Source: Strigamia acuminata
Lineage: Eukaryota; Arthropoda; Chilopoda; Geophilomorpha; Linotaeniidae
DNA length: 64,000 nucleotides
Direction of reading: 5' to 3'
Assembly (NCBI GenBank): GCA_949358305.1
Contig: OX442323.1
Span: forward strand, 1,796,001-1,860,000
Under the pieces are notes generated by a model. The model searched no databases. It saw only the letters and a program-made list of their open reading frames with translations, and had not been told where the DNA came from. Position numbers and translations under genes: made by a program. Of the stretch, positions 18,540 to 29,197 are shown piece by piece; position 1 is the stretch's first letter; each line of letters opens with the position of its first letter.

Positions 18540-21080
18540 TTTAGATTTTATTTGAATTTTTATGACTACAGCCTGCTATTTTTTCTTATTGTAGTAGCTG
18601 CATTCAAAAAGACATGTTTTTGGTGTTTGTGTATTTGTGTTTATTTTTTTTAACACTGTAAAGCAAATACACCATCCTCTAACATATTTGCAATTTTTGA
18701 ATGGTAGGTACGCGGTATATCTGGTTATAACCGATTGTGCAGCGTGGTCAGACAGTTGTTCATTCGGCCCATGGATCGCTCACACTACTGGGACTGGCAG
18801 ACCAGCCAAGTCCCTAAACATCTCCATGGTGAATAAGAGTGGAGAACAGCAAGGTGTGAACCAGAGCTGATCCTAAGTAACTCTGGGGCCTCAACAGGAT
18901 GATGGCCCTTTTACAATCCACTCTGGCACCATGGGTACAGGATTACCTTTTCCCATTGGTTGTGGGATTTGTGACCGGGTGTGATGTCATCTGCGTTACT
19001 ACTCCCCAACCGTCAACTCCAACTGATGGGTTGGGGTTAGACCGGGCCATACAGATTATGTGTTGCAGTGGTCGAGAATCGGCCACAATATAGTCCAATT
19101 ATTTTGCTCAACTTTAAGCAAGGAGTTGTGTCACTTATTTTCCTTAACTTATCTTAAGCAACAATGATGGGATTTGCTCATGCTGGTTAAACAATCATTC
19201 CGATCTCAGCAGCTGTACATTATGATATTAATGTCATGAAAGAGAATTCAATAATAAGTGGTTTATTTTACTTATTTACTTATTTTTATTCATATAAGCA
19301 AACTTTTAGTATTTGCTCAACCAATTTAGTTGGCTAAATCTGGAATGCATTGAGGTATTATAACTGTTGAATTATATTGGGTCAGATGGTCACCACTCAT
19401 CACAGGACATGATCTACAACCATACCCGATTGTAAATCTCACACCGGGTGCAGTCTTCTCCGATGGTAAACATCATCCATCATCGGACATGGTCTCCCAG
19501 TACACCGAACCCGATGGACCTAATTATCGCCGAGTACGATCTACAAATCTTTATCATGTCCGATGGCAAAGGCCCATTACCGGACACGATCTCCTCACGA
19601 CCGCATTATATCACCCATCTCCACGTCAAGTGTACGCCCTTGTAGGTTTTCATATGTCCACAGACTCACAGACGAAAGGTCTTAATCCCTTGGTCAAGTT
19701 GTACTAAATTCAAAGGAATTTACTATTTTTGGCCAATATGTTTTAATATCACAAAAACATTTGTTAATATGCATTAAACAATATTTCTGCTGATAAAATA
19801 ACATAAAACATGTATTTTATGTGTTTAGTCCATTTTTCTAGGGTTTTAGTCAAATCTACCGCCATTATGCATTATAGCTCAATCTAGTGGCAAATGTTGA
19901 CATTTATCTCCATATACACCGTAACCGTCACATAGTTTCAAATTTTAATTAGTTACAGAGTAATTACATTTTAAAAATCGTCAGCCTTTTCTGGTTCATC
20001 CTACACTGGTACTACTACTGTAGGGAGGGATAAGATGGTGCATTATTGTACGGGCTCACAGGTATGATCTCGCAACAGGTCGTACTATTTTTTCCGCAGA
20101 TGCTACTACGAAGGACCTGCTCCAGGCCTATGAGCTTCCTGTGCGGTTTTTTGAATGCTATTCGGTGAATTTTGGGCGCCCTAATTTTAAGTTGGTAATA
20201 TTTTTTGGTTTGATAAAGTAATTATTGCTTAATTTTTAATGTTTATAACTCAAAATTCCGTTTGAAACATCTACGATACACAGGGCTGACTTTGATATTG
20301 CGGGCCTCTAGGCAAAAAAATTTTAGAGGGCTCCAACCCTCCCCCCCCCCCCCCCCCAAAAAAAAGTTTAATTTTAAAAATCTAAAATAATCAACATTTT
20401 TTCGTGGGAAATGCAGATTTTTCCGGATTTTTTCCAGAAATGCGGATTCTCTTCCTGCGGCCCGAGGCCCCCGATGGGTGGGGGCCCTAAGCAACTGTTT
20501 ATTTTGCTTATATTTTGCTTATTATATGCTAAACCATAAGCGGGAAGTAACTTTGTGTGACACCATTTCCTGTGAACGGAACATGGGTAAGCCGTGAGGT
20601 TACACACAGGATGAAGAAGACGAATGCAGTAAGTAGGCCGGTGCTAGAAGTTTTTGCCACAGAAACAGTATCTCAATCAGACACATTAAACATTTACATA
20701 TTATTATCTTACATACATAGTAAAATTAAATGATGATAATGTAAAAAAATGTCCTTCATTCTGTTTTGCAAATAAACTCTTTAAAATAGTAGTAATTTTT
20801 ATTTTCTCTTACATTTGGGCATTCTTTATCTCTATGTATGTCTAGCTGATTGTAGCTATTCATAAATTCCTGTGTATCTAGCTGGATACATATTTATGAA
20901 TGCATTTTTTTATATTGTAACAGACATTTTACCAAAAAAATACATTAGAAATGCATTATTACATACGTAGGTAAAGTTAATTTTAAATTGCAATTAGTAA
21001 TACATGAAATAAAAGTGTTTATAATTTTTTTTAAAAGGTTTAAAAAAAATACATTAAACAAACATGAACGCATAAACACC
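18540..21080. other. Gene-poor repeat-bearing interval
   Basis: No gene could be supported here. It contains a fragment (about 18597-18632) resembling the termini of the MITE at 42856-42960. A non-coding segment of unknown origin with fairly balanced base composition follows (about 18700-19080), then a degenerate tandem repeat (about 19387-19610) and a homopolymer C run followed by A (about 20340-20367). The right end (about 20728 onward) belongs to a block duplicated at 22970-23555. Confidence 0.6.
19387..19612. repeat. Degenerate tandem repeat, about three units
   Basis: Three segments beginning GATGGTCACC, GATGGTAAAC and GATGGCAAAG each continue through a version of CATCA...GGACA(T/C)GATCT or GGACATGGTCTC. 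Units are uneven (about 75-100 bases) and strongly diverged. This is an old satellite-like array or an internal repeat of an unidentified mobile element. Confidence 0.45.
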
Positions 21081-21119
21081 AAAAGTAACGAAATTTATTT
21101 TATTTTTTCATGAATGTTT

Positions 21120-21257
21120 AACTATATGTAATATATGTTTGGCTCCAATTGGCTAGGACAGAGTAGATGAGTGGCAGAATGATCCTATTTAACGCGGAGA
21201 CATAGACAGAATATATTTTATTCCACAATTCACAAGAGCTCAACAACAGAAACATAG
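21120..21257 (+). promoter_or_regulatory. Promoter and non-coding first exon of the ICK peptide gene
   Basis: A conserved block contains GGCTCCAATTGGCTA and the TATA-like CCTATTTAAC (about 21184-21193). About 60 bases later comes a short non-coding exon ending at a GTAACT donor (exon end 21257). The matching acceptor is AG at 21632-21633. The same block recurs at 23401-23555 and, inverted, at about 50475-50630, which supports a functional unit that was copied. Confidence 0.6.
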
Positions 21258-21648
21258 GTAACTCCATCTTTTGTGTTTAAATGTTTCTTTTATAGAGTTC
21301 CACTATTGATAAGTCAACCCCTAAGTAAAATCAACTTTTACTTTGGGAGACCACACAAAGGGCCAAACTTATGCCGGAATTTTGTCTACAGTGGAGAGGG
21401 GTTATTACGTACCGTACATGACAAGCGTCTCTTGGCTCTTTTCCACTCATGTTCACCACAATGACGCTTAGGGAAAGGGCTGTTACGCTATTCCAATACC
21501 ATGAGCGTATCCATTCACCTTCAGTTTCATCAAATTTGGAGTGAAACTCTCTCACTCGGTTTTGCTTTTGACTTTTAAATGAATATTGCATTGCGCATTT
21601 TAATGTTTTATTTATTTTTAGTTTTTGTTATAGACAGTTGGCAAAAAC

Positions 21649-22112
21649 ATGGACAAGTGTCGAATTCTTCTGACGGTGATTGCATTTATGCTGCTTGCTC
21701 AGTTTGTTGTGGCAACACCATTAGCCGAACGAGGTAACTATTAGAAACAAACATTTTATTTATTTGCCGTAATTACAATTGGAATTTAATACATAAGCAG
21801 ACTACTCTGCACCCAAATCTCTATTTTGAAGCAAACCTTTGTTAAACCCTGTATAATAGCGGTCAAATTTGTAATGATTTTTCTATTTTTTTCCAAAAGA
21901 AATGGTGGACAATGAAGAGATGAATCGGTAAGTTTTAAAACATAGTAGCTTATTTATTTTTATTTTTTATTTATTCTTAATTTATTTTATTTAATTACCA
22001 TAGTCGGGCTTCTTGCGTAGGACGCGACCAGCGTTGTGGCGTTTTTGTTCATTGCTGTGCAGGTCTCACATGTCCTGAGGCTAACTGGCTTGGTATGTCT
22101 TTTTGCGAGTAA
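21649..22112 (+). CDS. Secreted cystine-knot (ICK/knottin) peptide precursor
   Basis: Three coding exons (21649-21733, 21900-21927, 22004-22112) encode a precursor of about 63 residues. Exon 1 gives a signal peptide with hydrophobic core LLTVIAFMLLAQFVVA. Exon 2 and the exon junction give an acidic propeptide ending in a dibasic RR site. Exon 3 gives a mature peptide of about 34 residues with six cysteines spaced C-x6-C-x5-CC-x4-C-x10-C. That is the inhibitor cystine knot pattern found in arthropod venom peptides, antifungal peptides and other defence peptides. The sequence alone does not decide between toxin and antimicrobial roles. All exons have consensus GT-AG borders and the frame is intact. 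A likely AATAAA signal is at 22178-22183. I do not recognise a named homologue. Confidence 0.75.
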
Positions 22113-22183
22113 TAACTACCGGTAAATGTCTTTGGCTTGCTATAAACAATGTATCCAACAAAAAATTAAAACAATGAAATAAA

Positions 22184-22969
22184 TGTAATGTAGCTTGAAA
22201 AGTATCAAATTAATACATTGACATTGACAGTAAAACCCCACTGGTGTTTATTTGTCATTTTAATCTACCGAGAATGGTAAGAATTTTGCATCATTATAGC
22301 TGTCTGCATTGCGCATCGTACTGCATCAGCCAGGTATTGAATAAAAATGTACAAAATCGCTACCCCGTACAAGCTTCACTACGGTACATCGCATCGTGCA
22401 ATCAAAGCGGCTCCTTCACACTTCACTGTCGTGCACGGCGCACAAGTGCGCACCAAGTTAAAACGAAGGTATGCATCACCAGTCTCATTTCAAACGGATT
22501 CGAATTAGTTGATGCAATTTACGTTCATTGGAATACAATATATGATGGCATCATGATTATTTTTAGTGAAACCCATTTGTTGGAAATTGTAAATGTACAG
22601 TGCATGGCAACCATTTTGGATTTTGTTGAAAAAACCAAAACCCGACATAAGCCGTGGGTTTTGTTTTTGCGGGTTTTGATGTTCATTCTGTTTGCAGGTA
22701 AAAAAAAAATTTGATCGCATCTAATGAAATTAAAACACAATAAACAAGTTTTCTGACTTTACTGCAAAAGATGAAAATAAACGCAATGTTGATTATTTTC
22801 GATCTGTTCACCCATCTTAATTGGTTTATAAACATGAATTACATCGAAGGTTTTTGTCTTAAGCACAGAAATCGTGTTAAATAAATACATACTAAGCTTA
22901 GGTCAATTGGTTTCCGAAAACAAAACAATTTTTCATATTTAGAATTCAAAACAAAGTCAAAATTTAGAA
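22184..22969. other. Interval downstream of the ICK gene, no supported gene
   Basis: An open frame at 22244-22714 encodes a Cys- and His-rich sequence without a signal peptide or recognisable domain and seems fortuitous. Nothing else could be supported. Confidence 0.4.
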
Positions 22970-23555
22970 ATGATAAAATAAGAAAATGTCCTATATTCTT
23001 TTTCCCAAATAAACTTGTCAAAATGGTAGTCATTTTTGTATTTACCCAAGATTTTGGCATTCTAACTAACTATTTATAGTTACCTGTTTGCCTAGGTGTT
23101 TATAGTTATTTGTAATTTTTTGTGTGTCTAGTTAGATACACATTTATGAAAGAAAATGCGTTTCTAATGTTATTTTTTTTTACATTTACTCTCAGAAGCA
23201 AAAAAATATATGTTAGAAATGCATTGCTAAATATTTAGGTGTACAGTAATTAGTTTAAAAAATTCATTAGATATAAATATATACCCTTAGTTTAAAAAAA
23301 TACATTAGATATAAATGTATAGCGTAGTTTAAAAAAATACATTAAAATATATAAACTTTAATACAGTAAGGAAAGTACAGTACAAGTAGTTTTATTTATA
23401 TTTCATGAATGTCGTTCGGCTCCAAGTGTTTGGCTCCAATTGGCTACGGCAGTTTAGACAAGTGGCAGAGTGATCCTATTTAAATGCAGAAAAATAGACA
23501 GAATTCATTTCATTCCACAAAGAATTCATAAGAGAACTCAACGACAGAAACAGGT
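22970..23555 (+). repeat. Duplicated ICK promoter block without coding exons (copy 2)
   Basis: This block is a diverged tandem copy of about 20728-21257. It shares upstream stretches (for example around AAATGTCC and TTTATGAA), the GGCTCCAATTGGCTA box, TATA-like CCTATTTAAA and the exon-end motif ACAGAAACA before GTAAC. No signal-peptide exon or cysteine-rich exon was found between it and element A. It is a promoter left by a partial duplication or a decayed paralogue. Confidence 0.65.
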
Positions 23556-24587
23556 AACGCAATCTTTTATGTCAAATTGTATTTTAATAGAATTTCACTA
23601 TGCTGCTGCTATAATATTGAGAACTAGATTTTAACATTTACTTAAATTTATACATTTACAGTAGATTTCAAAGTTAAAGAGCAGAAAATGTATATGTATA
23701 TAGATTCCAAATTCATTTAGGTGCATTCAAATGGGTTAAGCAAATACTTCAAGCTAATTAAAATGAATAAAAATACATGAAATAAAAAGTGAGAATAAAA
23801 TGATTTGTTATTGAGCCGAGATCAGAATAGGTGCGTTCAATCTTAAATGGATTTCCGAAATCCTGATTTCCTTAATTTTCAGAAATCAAGTAAATCTGAT
23901 TTCAACTTTGGATGACCAAAAATTTTCCCAAAATCTAACTGTTGCACATGCGCAATTTGAACTATTGTATCAACTTCTGTTTTACAATTTCTAATGTTGG
24001 ATCAACTTTCTGTTTTAAAATTCGTCACTGTTGTGTCAAACAGTTGAGCATGCGCAAATCGCGTCAATGTCGTTTAAGATAACTTAAATGATGGAAAAGT
24101 AAGTAGCACAATCCCATATTTAAGCTTGGACTAAGAGAGGAGGACTGGTCACTCAATCATTTTATTGTTTCAAATGCCATTGCCACCTGGTGCAGACAAA
24201 CAATACTCTGCAAACCTAGATACAACATATTGAAAGAACGTTATATTTTGGGTACAATGTTTGTGACGATGCCGATTTGGTATTGCTTTATTTTAAAACG
24301 ACACTAGGTATAATCTCACAAGAATGCGTCAGTCGACGCTAACTTAGTGAGATGGGCTGGTAATGAACATAAGAAACTTATTTTACATAACTATTCTCAA
24401 TTCAAGTATAATTTAAACCATATTGATATTAACTACATTCAGTAAAGCATCAAGCTGTGAAGAACTGTTTTAAGTGATTTTTATTTCATGGTATTGCGGC
24501 CAATAATTAGCCTACTAATAATTACTAATTTCTATTATGTTGAGCAATTAGCTGCAGGTGTACAGTTAATTGTTTTTTCTTTGTTTA
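23556..24587. other. Interval with short-element termini, no supported gene
   Basis: The sequence is AT-rich and no gene was found. Two copies of a motif GTGC(A/G)TTCAA (23721-23730 and 23831-23840) resemble the ends of small elements seen in the C-type lectin intron. Confidence 0.35.
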
Positions 24588-24617
24588 CTATATAGGCTCA
24601 AAACCTCACATTGATAC
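24588..24617 (+). promoter_or_regulatory. Probable core promoter of the C-type lectin gene, cut off by element A
   Basis: A TATA box (CTATATAG, about 24589-24596) is followed about 20-25 bases later by the element A insertion point. The flank resumes at 42465, only 28-32 bases before the lectin start codon. Before insertion the spacing of TATA to start codon would have been about 60 bases, a normal short 5' UTR. This is inferred from the target-site duplication and spacing. Confidence 0.6.
24614..24617. repeat. Target-site duplication ATAC, left of element A
   Basis: ATAC precedes the left LTR (TGTGAC...) and the same four bases follow the right LTR (...GTCACA) at 42465-42468. Four-base duplications are typical of some Ty3/gypsy integrases. 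Confidence 0.85.
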
Positions 24618-26267
24618 TGTGACAAATTAGCAATAGATGGCGCCACTAGTATTAGCGGCAAATTCAACCTCGAACTTACTATTTTCCATATAAATAGTTC
24701 ACAAACATATTATTATGTTTGATACGACTAAATGTGATTCACATCGATAATATAAAGATATATTATCAATACTTAAGAAGATAAAATGGGCGTTACTGCT
24801 TTATCACCGATACCTGACGAGAAACACGGTTTCGAAGGTATTTCCGTTCTGTGTATCCATTTCCTGTCCCCGGTATCCAGTTCCGGTTTGTGCTAAAAGA
24901 TTAGCATAATCCCAATTTGCATCTCCGTATCCACTTCCTGCGATACGAGATTGGTGGAACTTAATCCCACCGAGTATAAAACTCCCTGACAACAGGAAGT
25001 TAAGTTAGTTCTTGATTTCTGGTTATTTGGTATGTTCCGCATGTCAAATAACTGTTTCTTACTCAGGGCATGGTCCTACCGGTCCATGCATAGCATGGCT
25101 CTGCTGAGCCATGCAACCCCCGTCAACTGAAGGCGAAGTTCGGACTGTTCATGTTTCCGTCAAACGGTCTTGCCGAGGAGAAAGCCTCCCGCATAAGTAT
25201 CCTCGTGGTCGGACAATAGAATCACGTGTGATACCAAAGTATTTAGTAACCGTCAGTAGCACTGTTACTGCAAGAGATTGACTCCATCACCTGATGGTGC
25301 CAAAGCAGTCTGCATGCAGTTACCGCCAGTAGCACTATGTGTTTGGGAATGTTATATCTCTTCGGTGATGGTGCCAAAGCAGTCTACTTACGAGTAGTAT
25401 CTCGGGTGATTAATTCTGTTGTGCAGAACTGCGGGCTATATCCCCCTGAATACCAGTGCCGTCTCTCACCGCACTGTTATTTAGGGCACGCGCGATACTG
25501 TTCTGCTCAGCAAGGCGAACTTTGACGGCAATTGTGTGTTGCGATGTTTAACCTTTATTATATTTTGTAGTTGATAAATACACCCTAATTGTTTAAACTT
25601 GGCAACAAGTTAACAACCGAAGTAAGTCACGAGACTTATTTCACTGTATGACGAATCAAATTCGTAACAATAAATTGAATACAATTTATTGAGTTAATTT
25701 ATTAAACTCACAACATCCCGAATTAATTATAATTCAGAAGTGGAACCTTGAAGAATAAATAACTTCATTTATTCATTGCCAATTTCCAACCCTAGTTGTG
25801 GCGGTGCAGTTAAAAGTCAACCGCACCTCTCGGATCGAACCAAGAAGCATTACACGGACCATTACACGATACGAACCAGGAACGTGAAGGAACCAGTTCC
25901 ACGATTACGGAGCGCCGACGGAAGCCGCGAGGACACAGCCAGCCCGGCTACGCGTAGATGACATCTTTAAACTCGGTCGAGCGGGCGTTTTGCCGTTCCC
26001 GAACCCCGGATCACCAATAACCGTAATCATATTATTTTAGGGCTGTTTTACAGCCAATTTCATGTATAGTTTAACTTGTATTTAACTTGCCAAATGTCGG
26101 CATTAGAATTTGTATAACTTTTAGGATTGATTATATTGTTTAGTAACAATAAATGTCACGTTTTGAGAAACTTGTTGTCTTTATTTTATCTCGTATTTTA
26201 ATCACTTATTCACGCGACTTATACCCGGTACTATCATGCGATAGGAGTTGTGGTCGTCACCGTCACA
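24618..26267 (+). repeat. Element A 5' LTR (1650 bp)
   Basis: This direct repeat of 40806-42464 starts TGTGAC and ends GTCACA. It appears nearly identical to the right copy. The whole length difference of 9 bp is explained by one extra AAAACATGC-type segment in the right copy near 41505. Short frames inside it are present in both LTRs and show no domain; they are not annotated as genes. Confidence 0.95.
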
Positions 26268-26269
26268 CG

Positions 26270-26287
26270 TGGAGGTCCCACCGAGAT
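26270..26287 (+). other. Element A primer binding site, tRNA-Gln type
   Basis: TGGAGGTCCCACCGAGAT begins two bases after the 5' LTR. It is the reverse complement of the 3' end (with CCA) of animal tRNA-Gln(UUG) as I remember it, with 18 of 18 bases matching. Confidence 0.8.
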
Positions 26288-27060
26288 AGGTTGCAAAGTT
26301 TAAATTTACCGAATTTAGTAGAAAGTGAAAATTGAGATAATTAAAGATTATAACATTTTGAAACGAATTATATATTTCTACTTTTGCGAAGTAGGAAATT
26401 CTCTTTAAGAACGTTGGGATTCGTGAGAACTCTAACATTAAAGGGAAAGTTTCGTTGTGTTGAAAAAACACTTAAAATCGAAGTAAAATTAATTTTAATT
26501 TTCACGAAAAAAGGCTTGGTAAAAAATTTCAATGTTAGTTGAAATATCCAATCAATAACGAGATTGACCAGGCCAAAGTGCGGACGTAGTAGAAAACTAC
26601 TAATATAAAGGATTACTTTCCATTTTATCATTGGATAAAATAACTTTCCACCAATAAAGTGTCGAGGGATTAAAGGATTATCGATCCTCGATGCCACGCG
26701 GATCCAGACTACAGACGACCATTTGTATCCAGACCAGACCTGCAGACACGTGCTCCAGTAGCCATCTTGACCACGTCGTCCCGTTCAGTCCCGATTCGAA
26801 TTTTCCACGCCGTAAACCAGCGAAAGTTAAGTGTATTTCATCTATTATTTTAACAAATAGTTTAAAGCGCATTCTCACTCGACGCTAGTTTACTTGTAGT
26901 AGGATTCATTTGATTGTTTAAAGTTTGTCGATAGTTTAACACGTTTAACCACCACGTGGAGTTTAAGCTTAACCTTATCGAAGTGTATTGTTATTTTGAA
27001 GTGTATTTTTTATAAAGTGTGTTATCGTTCTTTAGTAATAAAGAATTTAAAACTTTTATC
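26288..27060 (+). other. Element A untranslated leader
   Basis: About 770 bases lie between the primer site and gag. No long sense frame was supported. It would hold packaging signals and possibly the splice donor for the ORF3 mRNA, but neither was identified. Confidence 0.5.
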
Positions 27061-29172
27061 ATGTCTGACGAAAACATTCATATGAATGAACGAGAAGTCG
27101 ATGACGGAAACTTGGAAAATAGTTACGTCCGACTCGAAGACCAAACGGATTTAATTCCGGACGATTTGACAGAGTATTGTCAACTCTATAATCTAAATCG
27201 GGCTGATTTCAAAACAATAACCGAAGCGGTTAATCATGTACGCGTACTTGAGAAAAGAAATCAGAGAATTAGACCCGATGAAGATGAAGATTCGGAGAAC
27301 GAAAGTCGGCATTCGCGGACTTTACACCGAACCCCGCGAAAAACGATTCCCACGAATCGTAAGCTGGACTTTCCCTCTCCTAAAAAGAGGTTGGGATATC
27401 AAGCCCGGATAGTGTCGACTCCACAGCCAAACGATAGAATGGTACGCAAACCATCGTTTAGCCGATCTCGTAGTCAACAAAGTTCTGGACAAAGAACACC
27501 CAGTTCTAATAGTCCTTTAAATCTAGCCAAACCAAGGTCTAGATCGACTAGTGTTAATCGAACGATTAACAATAGTAATTCGGGTTTTATCCCCCAAACT
27601 TCGGGGAATAGACAAAATATTTCCCAAAACTCGGGACATAGACAGTATGTCACTCCAACACTTGGAAATAGACATTATGTCCCCCCGACACTGGGGAAAG
27701 GACAGTTTGTCCCCCCAACGCAGTCAAAAAGAGTGTCAAATCGAACTCCAAGGAGATCCGATCCGATCTCACCATCCCCCGTTATTCAAAATTTACCGGC
27801 GGGAAAGACTCGTTCAAATCAGACACCCCCAGAACGTGTACAAAATAAAAGTAGTGTTCCACATGGACAACATGTACCATCTGACAATCATACACAGCAT
27901 GAGAATTATGTTCCTCCAAGGAAAGAAATCCCCCAGGACAATCAGGTCCCTAAGGGAAATCTGCCCAATTTTGAACAAAATTCTGGTTCGGCATCCTCGG
28001 CTGGTAGTTCATCTCAAGCGAGATTTTCTACCGACGACTTGGGAACCATCCTTACCTATGTGCGAAATATTCAAACTGATTGTGCACATCAAGTACAACA
28101 ATTTATGCAGAATAATGCACAGCAAAATAATAATGCAAACAATTCGAATAAAACCTTTTTCAAAGGTCAGGATATGCCTGTTTTCGATGGAAAACAGAAA
28201 GACGTGGCTAAATTTTTAGCTACAGCCAAAACAGTCGCTGTCGCTAAAGGTTTAACTCTGGATGAGATGGTAAAACGCGGAATACCAACTTATTTATCTG
28301 GTATAGCCCACGAATGGCATACCGATAACATCGACAAATTTGTTGACTGGAAAACTTTCGAAAAGTTGTTTTTGGCGGAGTTTGACATGATCCCTGTCAC
28401 TCGAGCCCGAAAGCTTCGAAATTTAATCCAGGGCCCAGAAGAGCCACTCTATACATTTCTTTTGAGATTTAAACAAGCTCAAGGATCTTATTCAAAAAGA
28501 GATGAAGCTCCCACTCTTCTCGAGAATTTGAACTTAGTGAGTTACAATCGAATAATCGATAGAGGTCTCTATGAAGAATCATTTAATGACATATTTCAAT
28601 TTGTCCGACAGAATAGGGCTCTTTTCGAAGCCCAAAACGCTAGTGTGGACACTATTGCCAATAAAGAGAACGAAACTGTCCCGTCAAATACTCAAAGAGG
28701 TAAAGACGCCAGGAGTTCGCGCCCACTCATACGATCTACTCAGACGTTGAACGCCGAACCAGAAGTTGTACCTATGGAATCTGACGAGACAGACAATCTT
28801 GAAAACGATGTTGGATTCAACAACATGGTATGTGCCCTATCGGAGAAAGCAACTGGAAAATGTTTCCATTGCAATCAACCAGGACACTTTAAACGGGAAT
28901 GTCCTTTGTTACAAAAAAGAAAATTTGTTCAGGACAAACCCCAAGGTACTGGTAATAATACCAATACCAATCCCGCCTCTGATCTTTTTAAACGACAGAG
29001 ACAAAATTGGGTAACCGCTGAATCTTTGGACCAAAAACTTGAAGACTTCAAAACTACTATGCAAACTAGTATGACAAAATCCATGTCGGATTTATTCACT
29101 AAATTTTTGGATCCAAAAAATGCAACCACTCCGCCTTTGGCGATTGAAGGTCCACCGGCCCCAAAAAACTAG
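27061..29172 (+). CDS. gag: Element A Gag
   Basis: This is the structural polyprotein of the retrotransposon particle, 703 residues from ATG at 27061; an in-frame upstream ATG at 27019 would add 14 residues. The N-terminal half is low-complexity and rich in Pro, Asn, Gln and Arg, with repeated GNRQ(N/Y)-type motifs at about residues 180-225. A capsid-like helical region follows at about residues 370-530 (PVFDGKQKDVAKFLATAKT, LRNLIQGPEEPLYTFLLRF). One CCHC zinc knuckle, CFHCNQPGHFKREC, is at about residues 601-614. The frame ends in TAG at 29170-29172, directly after the AAAAAAC slippery site. Gag is intact. Confidence 0.93.
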   Translation: MSDENIHMNEREVDDGNLENSYVRLEDQTDLIPDDLTEYCQLYNLNRADFKTITEAVNHVRVLEKRNQRIRPDEDEDSENESRHSRTLHRTPRKTIPTNRKLDFPSPKKRLGYQARIVSTPQPNDRMVRKPSFSRSRSQQSSGQRTPSSNSPLNLAKPRSRSTSVNRTINNSNSGFIPQTSGNRQNISQNSGHRQYVTPTLGNRHYVPPTLGKGQFVPPTQSKRVSNRTPRRSDPISPSPVIQNLPAGKTRSNQTPPERVQNKSSVPHGQHVPSDNHTQHENYVPPRKEIPQDNQVPKGNLPNFEQNSGSASSAGSSSQARFSTDDLGTILTYVRNIQTDCAHQVQQFMQNNAQQNNNANNSNKTFFKGQDMPVFDGKQKDVAKFLATAKTVAVAKGLTLDEMVKRGIPTYLSGIAHEWHTDNIDKFVDWKTFEKLFLAEFDMIPVTRARKLRNLIQGPEEPLYTFLLRFKQAQGSYSKRDEAPTLLENLNLVSYNRIIDRGLYEESFNDIFQFVRQNRALFEAQNASVDTIANKENETVPSNTQRGKDARSSRPLIRSTQTLNAEPEVVPMESDETDNLENDVGFNNMVCALSEKATGKCFHCNQPGHFKRECPLLQKRKFVQDKPQGTGNNTNTNPASDLFKRQRQNWVTAESLDQKLEDFKTTMQTSMTKSMSDLFTKFLDPKNATTPPLAIEGPPAPKN

Positions 29173-29197
29173 TAGAGGGGGTTATCAAAAACCCCCT
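29163..29197 (+). promoter_or_regulatory. Element A gag-pol -1 ribosomal frameshift signal
   Basis: The heptamer A AAA AAC (29163-29169) is in the gag frame immediately before the gag stop TAG. After a 6-base spacer, AGGGGG (29176-29181) can pair with CCCCCT (29192-29197) across a 10-base loop. The pol frame is -1 relative to gag and open through this site, with no stop between the heptamer and pol. This is the classical slippery-site plus stem arrangement. Use is inferred, not tested. Confidence 0.85.

Noticed and set aside
18700-19080. tRNA-derived SINE
   Set aside because: The composition suggested a transposed sequence, but no convincing A and B boxes or cloverleaf could be drawn.
22244-22714. 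156-codon ORF downstream of the ICK gene
   Set aside because: Composition is irregular, there is no signal peptide or domain, and it lies in AT-rich sequence between duplicated blocks; no supporting splice structure was seen.
24804-25961. Short ORFs inside the element A LTRs (also at 40992-42158)
   Set aside because: They are identical in both LTRs because the LTRs are identical, are about 60 codons long, and show no domain or start context.
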